The position numbers and the translations under genes are program-made. Shown here in pieces: positions 1 through 6,845 of a stretch of 10,000 nucleotides of DNA. A model generated the notes under the pieces. The model had not been told where the DNA came from. It ran no database searches and saw nothing but the letters and a program-made list of their open reading frames with translations. Origin of the DNA: Symbiodinium natans (lineage: Eukaryota; Sar; Dinophyceae; Suessiales; Symbiodiniaceae); contig CAJNDS010002532.1 of the NCBI GenBank assembly GCA_905221605.1, forward strand, positions 279,533 through 289,532, written 5' to 3'. Every line of letters begins with the position of its first letter. Position 1 is the first letter of the stretch.

Positions 1-2
1 AT

Positions 3-109
3 ATGGGCAGTTCTCTAAATTACGGTCCTCTCTTTTGAGGTGCAACTTCTGAGGGTGCCGTGCTATCCTAGGGGCCCAAAAGGGGATCCTAATTTAGAGA
101 ACTACCCAT
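3..109. mobile_element. Foldback element E1 (family ATGGGYAGTTCTCTAA)
   Basis: About 107 bp with inverted ends. The left end reads ATGGGCAGTTCTCTAAATTA and the right end is its near-perfect reverse complement. There is no ORF or transposase inside, so it looks like a non-autonomous MITE or an introner-like element. A second member with the same outer end lies at 6497-6574. The left flank is too short here to look for a target-site duplication. Confidence 0.75.
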
Positions 110-121
110 GTGGAGATAGAG

Positions 122-1014
122 ATGTCCCTGCAAGCTGTCGGTGCCAGCAGCTGTCGAACAGCCTCCCATCGCACGGAACGCATCTGGCTCGTCAGTGGTC
201 TCCAAACTTATCGAATTGAGAAAGAGCTTCGGGACTTTTTGAAGAAGTTTGGACACAATAGGGTCGCTTCGAAGGAAAAATGAACGTGCCTCGGGGAAAA
301 GACTGAGTTCAAAAGACGACGACGCAGCTGGGCTGGCTCCTGCAATGCAATGAATTGGGATGCTCCCCCTGAAAGAAACAGTCCTTGATTGGGATGAGAA
401 TAGGGGGCACTATAATCCCTAGGGGGCATTATAGTCCCTACAAAGGGCTGTTAATATAAGCGGGACCATCCCAACCAATGAACAACTCCGGCATACTCCA
501 GCAGTGAACTCGCGAGGAGGGAATCAAGGCGCTCCGGTCTACCGCGACTGGATAATGTGGGGGGTTGATATCGGGGTTTAGAGTTTAGGGTTCAGGGTTT
601 AGGGTTTAGAGTTTAGGGTTCAGGGTTTAGGGTTTAGGGTTTAGAGTTTAGGGGGTTTTATGATAATAGGGTTATCTTATTGGGGTCCTTCTGGGATCCT
701 ACCATCTGGGCGGTCCACAGTAGGGCCCCCTTATTATCGTAAACCCCCATGCGAGAGCTAAGAACCGCACAAGGTGGAACCTTTCCAGTTGGCCAGGTGA
801 GAGGCCTCAACCACCCTAAGTCCGCATCACTTTCGGGCCTGAGTCCGATATAGCTGCCGATATCCTGGCAGTTCCGAAAAATTTGTCCCCCTTTTTTGAG
901 GTAACCCTTCGAGAATTTGGTGGTGTACAAGGGGTTCACAAGTTTTCGCAAAGTTCCCAACTTGGTTTTGTTTACGCGGATCCTGGGGCGGGAGACCTGA
1001 CAGAGTCCGAATGA
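122..1014 (+). CDS. Gene A, hypothetical multi-exon protein with weak RRM-like start
   Basis: Tentative exons are 122-262, 308-380, 505-556, 758-796 (open from the ATG at 749), 844-900 and 943-1011, with stop TGA at 1012-1014. The first exon starts MSLQAVGASS. It contains IWLVSGLQ followed by EKELRDFLKKFG, which resembles strand 1 (RNP2-like) and helix 1 of an RNA-recognition motif; RNP1 is not visible. Introns 263-307 (45 bp), 381-504, 797-843 (47 bp, GTGAGA donor) and 901-942 (42 bp, GTAACC donor) have GT-AG borders and compatible phase. The third exon encodes GNQGAPVYRDWIM and the fifth SDIAADILAVPKNLSPFFE. The join from 556 to 758 does not keep phase as drawn, so that border is wrong or an exon is missing. 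The intron there holds a telomere-like tract and foldback element E2. The true 5' end is unknown. RNA-binding is inference only. Confidence 0.42.
402..439. repeat. Two tandem 19-bp units
   Basis: AGGGGGCACTATAATCCCT at 402-420 is followed directly by AGGGGGCATTATAGTCCCT at 421-439, with two differences. It lies in the predicted 381-504 intron of gene A. Confidence 0.8.
573..652 (+). repeat. Telomere-like tract, G-rich strand on +
   Basis: About 11 degenerate TTTAGGG units with TTTAGAG and TTCAGGG variants. It runs directly into the left end of foldback element E2 and lies in a predicted intron of gene A. Confidence 0.9.
651..748. mobile_element. Foldback element E2 (GGGGGTTTACG family)
   Basis: 98 bp. 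The left end reads GGGGGTTTTATGATAATAGGG. The right end, read on the other strand, is GGGGGTTTACGATAATAAGG, so the arms match over about 21 bp with few mismatches. There is no internal coding. The ends match E6 (8063-8174) and E3 (5031-5144). It lies between gene A exons. Confidence 0.8.
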
Positions 1015-1060
1015 AGCTAACGTGCATTAAGCACAAGCTTGTGCTCCTTGATGTGATAGG

Positions 1061-1429
1061 ATGAAGCGATACGCACATGCGGGGTGCACTGCCGAAGAAC
1101 GGCAAGGACATGAACATTTTATGGAACGGTTCTGATTTCTTTTCAGAGCTAAGATTTTAGACATTCATGCAAATGACGGGCTGAAGAGCAAGATGGCTGG
1201 AGATGCTAAAGTACAGAAGACTGTAATTACTGGACTGGCAGGCTCATGAGCAAGGAGGCAGGGGGAAACCGGAACCGTAAGAAGCCTCAGCCCAAGCGGC
1301 GCCAGCTACAAGGGATGCATACTCAGCGCCCAGTAGCCTGTGCAGGATCCCTTCACTTTGCCGTCGCACCTCATCATGAAGGATCCCAAGGAGTATGCTG
1401 AGGCGCCTCGCAAGACGCCTTGGTCATGA
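1061..1429 (+). CDS. Candidate exons between genes A and B
   Basis: Three coding-like stretches of uncertain membership. 1061-1083 reads MKRYAHAG. 1147-1249 follows a strong acceptor (GATTTCTTTTCAG at 1134-1146), starts AKILDIHANDG and ends in TGA at 1247-1249. Joining them across 1084-1146 (63 bp, GT-AG) keeps phase. 1346-1429 follows TGTGCAG, reads DPFTLPSHLIMKDPKEYAEA and ends in TGA at 1427-1429. A good donor, GTAAGA, at 1277 would pair with the 1345 acceptor (69-bp intron), but then the DPFTL frame does not fit. These could be 5' exons of gene B, the end of gene A or a small gene. No family recognised. Confidence 0.35.
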
Positions 1430-1470
1430 GGCATACCGTTGGGCAGCACCGTTCTCCTCACAGTTTCCCG

Positions 1471-1527
1471 AAACCCTAAACCCTAAACCCTAAACCCGAA
1501 ACCCGAAACCCAAAACCCTAAACCCTC
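1471..1527 (-). repeat. Telomere-like tract, C-rich strand on +
   Basis: About eight CCCTAAA-type units with CCCGAAA and CCCAAAA variants. It ends just before the acceptor AATCAG of the first gene B exon (1537). Confidence 0.88.
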
Positions 1528-1536
1528 CGAAATCAG

Positions 1537-2995
1537 CTCTGGGAGCATGCCCGGAGCGGCCAAAGCCAGGCAGTGCGGCGAAGCTACGAGTCCAGGAAGT
1601 ACTTCGACCATGGCCACTGGTCGGCTCACTTGGCTCGCTTTTATAACTCCTTGAACCCTAAACCCTGAACCCTAAACCCTAAACCCTAAACCCTAAACCC
1701 TGAACGGCTCAGCTTTATGCATCGCCGAAATATCTTTGAAGACATGGGCTATACAAACGTCCTTGGAGGGATCCACGTCTTCCTGTCGCTGCAACAAATG
1801 AGGCTTTCATGGGAGCTCCATGGGATGTAGGGTTTAGGGTTGAGGGTTGAGGGTTTAGGGTTTAGAGTTTAGGGTTTAGGGGTGGCTTTCATGGGATTTA
1901 GGGTTGAGGGTATAGGGTAGAGGGTTGAGGGTTTAGGGTTGAGGGTTCAGGGTTGAGAGTTTTAGGGTTTAAGGGTGGCTTTCATGGGATTTCCGAACGT
2001 GGGCCTCGTAGGTCTGAACACTCGATGGCGGAATATGGAACCTGGCTTCCAACCCTGAGCTGCAGCGTCCACCCTTAAACCCTAAACCATCCTAAACCCT
2101 AAACCCTAAACCCTAAACCCTAAACCCTAATTCTAGCCCCTAAACCCTAAACCCTAGACCCTGTTGTGGTGCCAGGAGACGCTGATGCTCCGGAACTTGC
2201 GCGGCCGGCGCGGCTTACCCGATGGGAGATCCTGCGGGATGAGGGGGGTTTACGGTTTAGGGTTCAGGGTTTAGGATTTGGGGTTTAGGCTGCATGCCCC
2301 AGAATACTCGAATCCTTGTCGTCGGACCCCCCCCCCCCCAAAAAAAAAAAACTACCCCTGGTTTTCGGAACACTCGCAGATGGAACTCCCAGATGGAGTT
2401 GATGGCGAATAAGCGCAGATGGGTGGCAGGTTTGTGCACTTCCTCTTGGAGTTTCGCAAGATGCAGGTCGATAAGTGCAATCGTCGTGGGCCCCTTGCCT
2501 TGTATCTGGACACAAGACCCGGCAACATCTTCTGTTTGGGGGCGGGGGCCGGGGGGAGGGGGGGGGGGTGCTACTCCCTGCTTTGTGATTGCAGCGGGCA
2601 CTTGAAAGAACAGGACGGCACTGTAGCAAGCGAGGCCCCAAGCCTTATGAGGCGCCACCCTCCACGAGACCGAGTACCTTTGTCAAGGGTTCACTAAACC
2701 CTAAACCCTAAACCCTAAACCCTAAACCCTAAACCCTAAACCCTAAACCCTAAACCCTAAACCCTAAACCCTAGACCCTAGACCCTAGACCCTAAACCCT
2801 AAACCCTAAACCCTAAACCCTAAACCCTAAACCCTAAACCCCAAACCCCAAACCCTAAACCCTAAACCCTAAACCCTAAACCCTAAACCGTGGCTTCGGT
2901 ACTTCGGCGAGTGGCAGCCAAGGCGCGTCGGCCGCGAGTCCACTCGCAGCGCCTTCACGCGGTGTGCGCAGCGCCGCCGCCCCGGCACCTCCTGA
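1537..2995 (+). CDS. Gene B, hypothetical protein in eight exons
   Basis: Exons 1537-1619, 1713-1802, 2012-2066, 2176-2247, 2289-2317, 2430-2501, 2595-2688 and 2918-2992, with TGA at 2993-2995, form one open frame of about 190 codons. Phase agrees at every junction. All borders are GT-AG except a proposed GC donor at 1803. Landmarks are HARSGQSQAVRRSYESRKYF (exon 1), RNIFEDMGYTNVLGG (exon 2), SEHSMAEYGTWLPTLSCS (exon 3), ETLMLRNLRGRRGLPDG (exon 4) and HFLLEFRKMQVDKCNRRGP (exon 6). The MGYTNVLGG segment faintly recalls the C-terminal part of rhodanese domains, but the catalytic loop is absent, so no function is assigned. Five introns contain or consist of telomere-like repeat. The last two exons also read well in another frame (PYEAPPSTRPSTF, ending at TAA 3052-3054), so the 3' end is uncertain. 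The start codon was not found. Confidence 0.5.
1655..1704 (-). repeat. Telomere-like tract in gene B intron 1
   Basis: About seven CCCTAAA/CCCTGAA units inside the predicted 1620-1712 GT-AG intron (93 bp), directly upstream of the CTCAG acceptor. Confidence 0.88.
1802..1989 (+). repeat. Compound repeat: 13-mer plus degenerate telomere-like tracts
   Basis: GGCTTTCATGGGA occurs at 1802-1814, 1884-1896 and 1977-1989. The spaces are filled by degenerate TTTAGGG/TTGAGGG tracts (about 1828-1881 and 1897-1975). The first copy overlaps the proposed GC donor (1803) of gene B intron 2. It looks like a tandem duplication of a 5' splice-site segment plus telomere-like repeat. Confidence 0.85.
2073..2161 (-). 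repeat. Telomere-like tract in gene B intron 3
   Basis: CCCTAAA units, one interrupted by CAT and others reading CCCTAGA, inside the predicted 2067-2175 intron (109 bp, GT-AG). Confidence 0.88.
2244..2289 (+). repeat. Telomere-like tract forming a whole predicted intron
   Basis: GGGGGTTTACG (the terminal motif of elements E2 and E6) passes straight into TTTAGGG-like units. The predicted intron 2248-2288 (41 bp) begins GTTTACG and ends GGTTTAG, so both splice borders are made of repeat. Confidence 0.7.
2328..2351. repeat. Homopolymer pair C12-A12
   Basis: A run of C (2328-2339, preceded by one more C) passes directly into a run of A (2340-2351). It lies in the predicted 2318-2429 intron of gene B. 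Confidence 0.9.
2537..2569 (+). repeat. G-rich run, possible G-quadruplex
   Basis: Four or more runs of at least four G within 33 bp, interrupted by C, CC and A, in the predicted 2502-2594 intron of gene B, about 25 bp upstream of the ATTGCAG acceptor. Confidence 0.7.
2694..2889 (-). repeat. Longest telomere-like array
   Basis: About 28 CCCTAAA units in 195 bp, nearly perfect, with clustered CCCTAGA (about 2770-2791) and CCCCAAA variants. It makes up most of the predicted 2689-2917 GT-AG intron of gene B. Unique sequence on both sides shows it is interstitial, not a chromosome end. Confidence 0.95.
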
Positions 2996-3008
2996 GCTGT
3001 GAGCGCCC

Positions 3009-3126
3009 TTTATTATTATTATTATTACTATTATTATTGTTATTATTAGAATAATTTTTTACTATTATTATTCTTATTATTTTTATTTGTTTTTTTGCAT
3101 CTTTTCCCCCCCCCCCCCCCCCCCCC
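3009..3126. repeat. TTA/ATT microsatellite, T-rich stretch and C21 run
   Basis: Imperfect (TTA)n at about 3010-3080, then T-rich sequence, then 21 consecutive C at 3106-3126. It separates the end of gene B from the first exon of gene C and could be intergenic or intronic. No gene seen in it. Confidence 0.85.
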
Positions 3127-3148
3127 GGCATTAACTTTTCGAATGCAG

Positions 3149-4924
3149 AGCTTCCGGCCAGCAGCCTTCAGCAGCTGCCAAGCTTGACTCGACTCAGTTA
3201 TGGCCTCGAAGTTTGCCGTGGTCCCCAAGCGCTTGGTCAACTTGGCGAACGCAGCTTGTCTACTCTTAAGCCCTCCTTCTTCGAGGGCTTAGGGTTTAGG
3301 GTTTAGGGTTCAGGGTTTAGGGTTTAGGGTTTAGGGTACTTGGCGAACGCAGCTTGTCTACTCTGAAAATGGGCTGCATCATGCCTGCATTCCTTCACAG
3401 CGAGATTCGACCGGAGAAGGAGCCTTCGCAGTGTTCACGTAAGCAGGGCTGGCTACAAGTAGTCCTTGAGTGAACAGAGCGAAGGCATGTTACAATATCC
3501 ATGACCGTCACAGAAATGCGCGAATCCCCGACCTGCCAAAGCTGCAGAAGCGCTCGCGAGGCTATTCTCGACACGGTCAGGGCCCTGGAATAGTTGTTGC
3601 TTAGGCGCCTCCCGTGCCTTTTGTTTACACATTTCCTTTGCCGTTACGTCTCGTGTGGGTTTCGGATTAGGGAGAGTATGTGAGGGAATGGAAGAGCTTT
3701 TCGTGAAGTCGGGGGGAGCCTGGGTGAGTAGACCACCTCTCAAATACACTTTGGCATCGTTTCTGATGCTCCGTGACACATGCCGAGCTATAGCTTCGCT
3801 GAGAGAAGTCTCGACGCAGCCTGTTTGGACATCGTGAGGCCACGCGCATGCGAAAGTTCCTTCCCGAGGCAGCTGATTTGAACGTTTGTTTTTTGAGTGT
3901 TCAGCTTCCCAGCCTACAGACCCCAAGCCACCATGTCCCAAAATCCATCACGGCTACTGCAGCCACAACTGCATCCGACTGCAGCCTGGCCCCTCAGGGC
4001 TCGGCTATCCTGAAGCAGCTGGAAAGCCTCCTCACCCTCATGCAGGCTTGTGGTGGAGCCGTGCCGGAAGCTGTGCAAGACTTCTCTCGCTTTTTCCGAT
4101 GCTATGTCCGCTACGTGCAAGGCAGGCGAGCGGGTCTACAGCTCCGTGGAGGCTGCGGAGGCATCTGAGCAGGGTCTGCCTTTGATTTGAGGTTTTTTTC
4201 TGATTTGTTTAGATTCAAGTTGACATCCGAAGCTCAGTGTCAGCACCCAGTTTCGACAGCCTCAGGAGGCGCTGCCGAAAGTGACAGCTGCCTGGTTGCA
4301 GTGTGGGATCCGTGCGGGATCAGAGACCTGGCCTGTCGCCAGCTGCAGATGGTACCAAAGACACGACGAGGGCAGGTAGTCTAGGGGAAACTCTTCAGGC
4401 CGCCGTTTCTATGGTTCTGTTGCAGTCTGAACCGCCGTTTCTATGGTTCTGTTGCAGTCTGAACTTAGATCATCTGGAGAGTCAAAGCACCTCCCTGACG
4501 GTGGGTGGAAGTCGACGCACCTACGCCAAGGACCTCTTCTGTAGCGACGCATGGAAGCTCAAGGCCCCTCTGAAGAGTTTGGGACCTCTTGGGACTCTTC
4601 CCTTGAACCTGCCTGGAGCCTGCCGTGTGCACACCTCTCATTCTATGCAGCGCCAAGTGAGTTCCGAAGCGGAATCAGGCGCTGCTGGTTATGGCCTTCA
4701 CGCCGCAGTTCATGCGTGGTGGCACAAAGGCCCGAGTGCTGCAGCATGCTACAATGGTCACAGGATGTCACAAGGGCCCCAGGGCTGCTTGGCCTAGCAC
4801 CCTCTGTGTCCTCGAGGTTCGTGCACCAGACCAGCAGGTCACTGTGTGGCGGCCCCGATGGCTACGAGTTGAATGGCGTTTCGTCGGAAGGTGCTCCTTG
4901 GTGTGCGCCACAGTGTGCTCCCAG
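3149..4924 (+). CDS. Gene C, hypothetical multi-exon protein, 5' and central part
   Basis: Exons 3149-3257, 3353-3438, 3478-3575, 3671-3723, 3804-3833, 3905-4072 and 4122-about 4173 join in frame, as do 4238-4375, 4458-4656 and 4709-4924. Introns are short: 95, 39, 95, 80, 71, 49, then 82 and 52 bp, several with strong donors (GTAAGC 3439, GTGAGT 3724, GTGAGG 3834, GTGAGT 4657). Landmarks are QLVYSENGLHHACIPSQRD (exon 2), IPDLPKLQKRSRGYSRH (exon 3), RVCEGMEELFVKSGGAW (exon 4), ILKQLESLLTLMQACGG (exon 6), FRQPQEALPKVTAAWLQ (exon 8) and SRRTYAKDLFCSDAWKLKA (exon 9). The 4173-4238 junction does not keep phase as drawn, so one border there is wrong. The 3' end of the last exon is ambiguous because two other frames also read well to about 5030. 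Exon 1 is interrupted by a telomere-like insertion (see 3240-3364). No family recognised; the start codon was not found. Confidence 0.55.
3240..3364 (+). repeat. Telomere-like insertion flanked by exact 27-bp direct repeat
   Basis: The 27-bp sequence from ACTTGGCGAACG to TCTACTCT occurs at 3240-3266 and identically at 3338-3364. Between them lies a perfect small hairpin (TAAGCCCTC 3267-3275, GAGGGCTTA 3283-3291) that runs directly into about six TTTAGGG units (to 3337). The insertion brings a TAA in frame at 3261-3269, right at the first junction. The duplicated 27-mer holds CAGCTTGTC, so an intron from the GT of copy 1 (3258) to the AG of copy 2 (3352) removes it in frame. Confidence 0.9.
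4400..4463 (+). repeat. Perfect tandem 32-bp duplication of a 3' splice site
   Basis: Two identical 32-bp units (4400-4431, 4432-4463). Each contains TTCTGTTGCAG followed by TCTGAA, so the acceptor of a gene C intron is present twice. With donor 4376 the intron is 50 bp using acceptor 4425 or 82 bp using 4457. Only the distal acceptor leads into the long open exon 4458-4656; the proximal one meets TGA soon after. Confidence 0.9.
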
Positions 4925-5030
4925 GTACACCAAGAAAAAGAAGCAAACCACCACGAAGGCCAATCGGAGGGAAGTCTTGGTGGTCAACTGGACCTCGTGG
5001 AGCCTCAAGTTGAAGCCGCAGTCCTTATCT

Positions 5031-5144
5031 GGGCATCTCCCAAAATAGGGGTACCCTGAATATACCCCCAAAATGCTATAGCCGACTATAGCCCTTCTTA
5101 TAGGAACCCCAAAAAAGTGGGTACTTCTATTTTCGGAAACCCCC
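5031..5144. mobile_element. Foldback element E3 (GGGGGTTTACG family)
   Basis: The left arm, GGGCATCTCCCAAAATAGGG plus GTACCC, matches the reverse complement of the right arm (from GGGGGTTTCCGAAAATAG) at about 20 of 26 positions. The right end, ATTTTCGGAAACCCCC, is identical to that of E6. An inner hairpin (GCTATAG, CTATAGC) lies at about 5075-5092. It lies between coding-like stretches of gene C and the 5167 exon. Confidence 0.75.
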
Positions 5145-5166
5145 ATCTTGTGAAGGTCGCCCAAAG

Positions 5167-5758
5167 TGGCGCAGTGTCGGCTCGATCATGTCCCTGCCCC
5201 TCTGCTCCTGGTGGAACCCTGCCAGGAGAAGAACAAGATGGAGGCTTTTTGGGACAAGGGCACGATCAGTGCAGCACCTCTCACGCTAGTAGTTCTGGGA
5301 TCTTCTCGTTCTTGCGCATTGGCAGATCCTCCTCCAGGAGATCGTCGGGCCCCAAGCACGAAGCACCTAACGATGGCGAGACACCTGATGTGACAATTCT
5401 CAAAGGTGGAGTTCGGCTTAGACCCAACCAGGCGAGGACCCGAAAAAATCACAGAAATCCATTTTTTCCTCCAATCTTCGAAGAGGACTGTGGCGTGCGT
5501 CCTCGAGCTTCCGCGTGGAAAGGGCGCGGCAAGGCCACAGCCTCAGGCCTCACACATTCTCTGGGAGGGTTAGTGTTTTTGTTTCAGGGCGGTTCGGGTA
5601 GCTCCCTGACTTGTATCCTCGTAGACTTGTATCCTCTTAGGGTTCAGGGCGGTCTGGGTGGTTCCCTTATTCGTATGCTCTTATGGATGCTGATTTTGGG
5701 ACACTTGGCCGCAGCGATTTGCAGCACCATGTTGTGCTGCTCCGTTTACCAAGGATGA
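5167..5758 (+). CDS. Downstream exons, probably gene C 3' part
   Basis: Coding-like sequence resumes right after foldback element E3. 5167-5268 reads DHVPAPLLLVEPCQEKNKME and beyond in one frame, ending at a possible donor (GTGCAG, 5269). A frame open from 5117 to TGA 5756-5758 carries PKHEAPNDGETPDVTILKGG (5350-5409) and NHRNPFFPPIFEEDCG. The change of frame suggests a small intron near 5269-5325 (57 bp, acceptor TTGGCAG), but the phase of that join is not settled. From about 5565 the frame enters a Gly/Leu-rich repeat and is probably not translated. Start, exact exons and product unknown. Confidence 0.4.
5581..5683 (+). repeat. Two imperfect 43-bp direct repeats
   Basis: Units at 5581-5623 and 5641-5683 start KTTCAGGGCGGT and end with GTATSCTCKTA. 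Between them a 16-bp GACTTGTATCCTC-type segment is duplicated. They lie at the 3' end of the frame that closes at 5758. Confidence 0.65.
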
Positions 5759-5823
5759 GTCCTCGCTTTTCTGATGCTGCTTGGATCGCGTTTAGATCAA
5801 GGTCCATTTTCGGGTTTTGGGTA

Positions 5824-5857
5824 TAGGGTTTAGGGTTTAGGGTTTAGGGTTTAGGGT
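5824..5857 (+). repeat. Telomere-like tract upstream of gene D
   Basis: About five TTTAGGG units, ending GGGTGTAGGAACAG, where the AACAG (5867) is the proposed acceptor of the first gene D exon. Confidence 0.9.
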
Positions 5858-5867
5858 GTAGGAACAG

Positions 5868-6665
5868 GAGAAGTTCGGCGGGTTCCAGCTCGTGTAGTGT
5901 CAATCTGCATGAGGCATCGGTTGTGCGAGGTCCGGCATTCTTCGTTGCATGCTTAAGTGGACAGAAGGGTGACCGAGCCGAAGTGTGGCGTCGTTTGCGC
6001 ATCGAAGGACTTGCACCTCACCGTGCAGATGCGCGAACCTTAGCTCGGATGCAGCCCCTTCATTGAAGCTTCTTACTCCACATCACCTTGGACACAGCCC
6101 ACACTGGATGTAGCTACCATTGTGCTTACCAGTGGACGAACGGAATCGGAGCCCTGGAAATGCACCGTGTCTACAGCAGGATCACTGGGGAGGGTTTCCA
6201 GCTGGTCATGGCGAAGGACAACCGGGTGCCCAGCCTGAAATGGCCTGAAAGATTATGGATTCTGGGTATGGAGTTCAGCAAATCATAGTCCATCTGCGTG
6301 CACAGGTCCTCATCTCCTTCGAAGATGCGAAGCAGCTGAAGCAGGAAGGACAGGAAGATGAAACGTCAGCGTCCTCGCCAAAGAAGCCGAGGCGTGCCAG
6401 TGTCCTAAAGCCCAGCGTCTGCTTCCTAAATTTGACACGCGTTGGTTGTACCGATTTTCATGAACGATCACTGACGTTTACATGCACGCCGCATGCGGGT
6501 AGTTCTCTAAGTTAGGGTTCCTTTTTTGGGGCTATAGGACCCCCCAATAGTGACCCTCATAGAGAAAGCTACCCATGTGCAACCGGCGGAATGCTGCAGC
6601 CTGCAGAGACTTGCTGGGAGGCCCATTGCTGACCCCTTCGCCAACATCAAGACAGTCGCGCGGCT
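5868..6665 (+). CDS. Gene D, hypothetical multi-exon protein
   Basis: Exons 5868-6022, 6098-6225, 6306-6416 and 6607-about 6665 keep phase across introns 6023-6097 (75 bp), 6226-6305 (80 bp) and 6417-6606 (190 bp, containing foldback E4). Landmarks are QKGDRAEVWRRLRIEGLAPH (exon 1), RITGEGFQLVMAKDNR (exon 2), LISFEDAKQLKQEGQEDETS followed by the basic PKKPRRAS (exon 3) and LAGRPIADPFANIKTVARL (exon 4). PKKPRR could be a nuclear localisation signal (inference). Without the first intron, the same frame is open from about 5869 to 6285 except for one TGA at 6064-6066, and the predicted intron removes that TGA. A GTATGG at 6267 is an alternative donor but breaks phase. No family recognised. The start codon was not found; the C-terminal exon may be 7195-7316. 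Confidence 0.5.
6497..6574. mobile_element. Foldback element E4 (same family as E1)
   Basis: 78 bp. The left end, GGGTAGTTCTCTAAGTTAGG, is close to the left end of E1. The right end, AGAGAAAGCTACCC, is the imperfect inverse. An inner TTGGGG/CCCCAA hairpin is visible. The flanks GCATGC and ATGTGC are similar and might be a degenerate target duplication. It lies inside a predicted gene D intron. Confidence 0.75.
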
Positions 6666-6692
6666 GTGGTCATGGTGGTCATGGTGGTCATG
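6666..6692 (+). repeat. Three tandem 9-bp units GTGGTCATG
   Basis: Perfect 3 x 9 bp directly after the last coding-like codons of gene D exon 4; read through, it gives alternating Trp/Ser. It is probably just inside an intron (donor GTGGTC at 6666). Confidence 0.85.
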
Positions 6693-6792
6693 GGCTGGGG
6701 GATAAGTGCTTGTAGAGTTTCGTGACATAGGGTCATTGTGAGACTGCATCCCTGTCACTGTCATGAACCAAAGTCAATCAGAAGCGGTCCCT

Positions 6793-6845
6793 CTAAACCC
6801 TGGACCCGACACCCTAAAATCCCTAAGCCCTACACCCGAAACCCT
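6793..6845 (-). repeat. Highly degenerate telomere-like tract
   Basis: Units such as CCCTAAA, CCCTGGA, CCCGACA and CCCGAAA in 53 bp, an older or decayed tract. Confidence 0.6.

Noticed and set aside
1317-1400. Another foldback element (GCATACTC / GAGTATGC with GGATCCCTTCA / TGAAGGATCC).
   Set aside because: Arms are short and asymmetrically spaced (20 versus 3 bp), and the centre looks coding; weaker than the seven accepted elements.
1732-1776. Rhodanese domain from RNIFEDMGYTNVLGG.
   Set aside because: The resemblance is limited to one short C-terminal motif. A catalytic Cys loop at the right distance is missing in the phase-consistent splice model.
2340-2351. A12 as the poly(A) tail of a processed retrocopy.
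   Set aside because: Preceded directly by C12, no target duplication, and flanking exons still carry introns.
2356-2505. Minus-strand exon (LIDLHLAKLQEEVHKPATHL frame).
   Set aside because: It reads well, but the opposite strand (HFLLEFRKMQVDKCNRRGP) reads equally well, fits splice phases of neighbouring exons and agrees with all other genes being on +.
2694-2889. True chromosome end.
   Set aside because: Unique coding-like sequence continues on both sides, and tracts occur in both orientations across the window.
3140-3420. Minus-strand frame with LTKRLGTTANFEAITESSQA.
   Set aside because: Helical-looking, but the + frame continues in phase through four more exons with strong donors, so the minus frame is probably its shadow.
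3453-3941. 162-codon minus-strand ORF.
   Set aside because: Overlaps four + exons that join in phase with GTGAGT/GTGAGG donors; no protein-like continuity beyond mirror coding.
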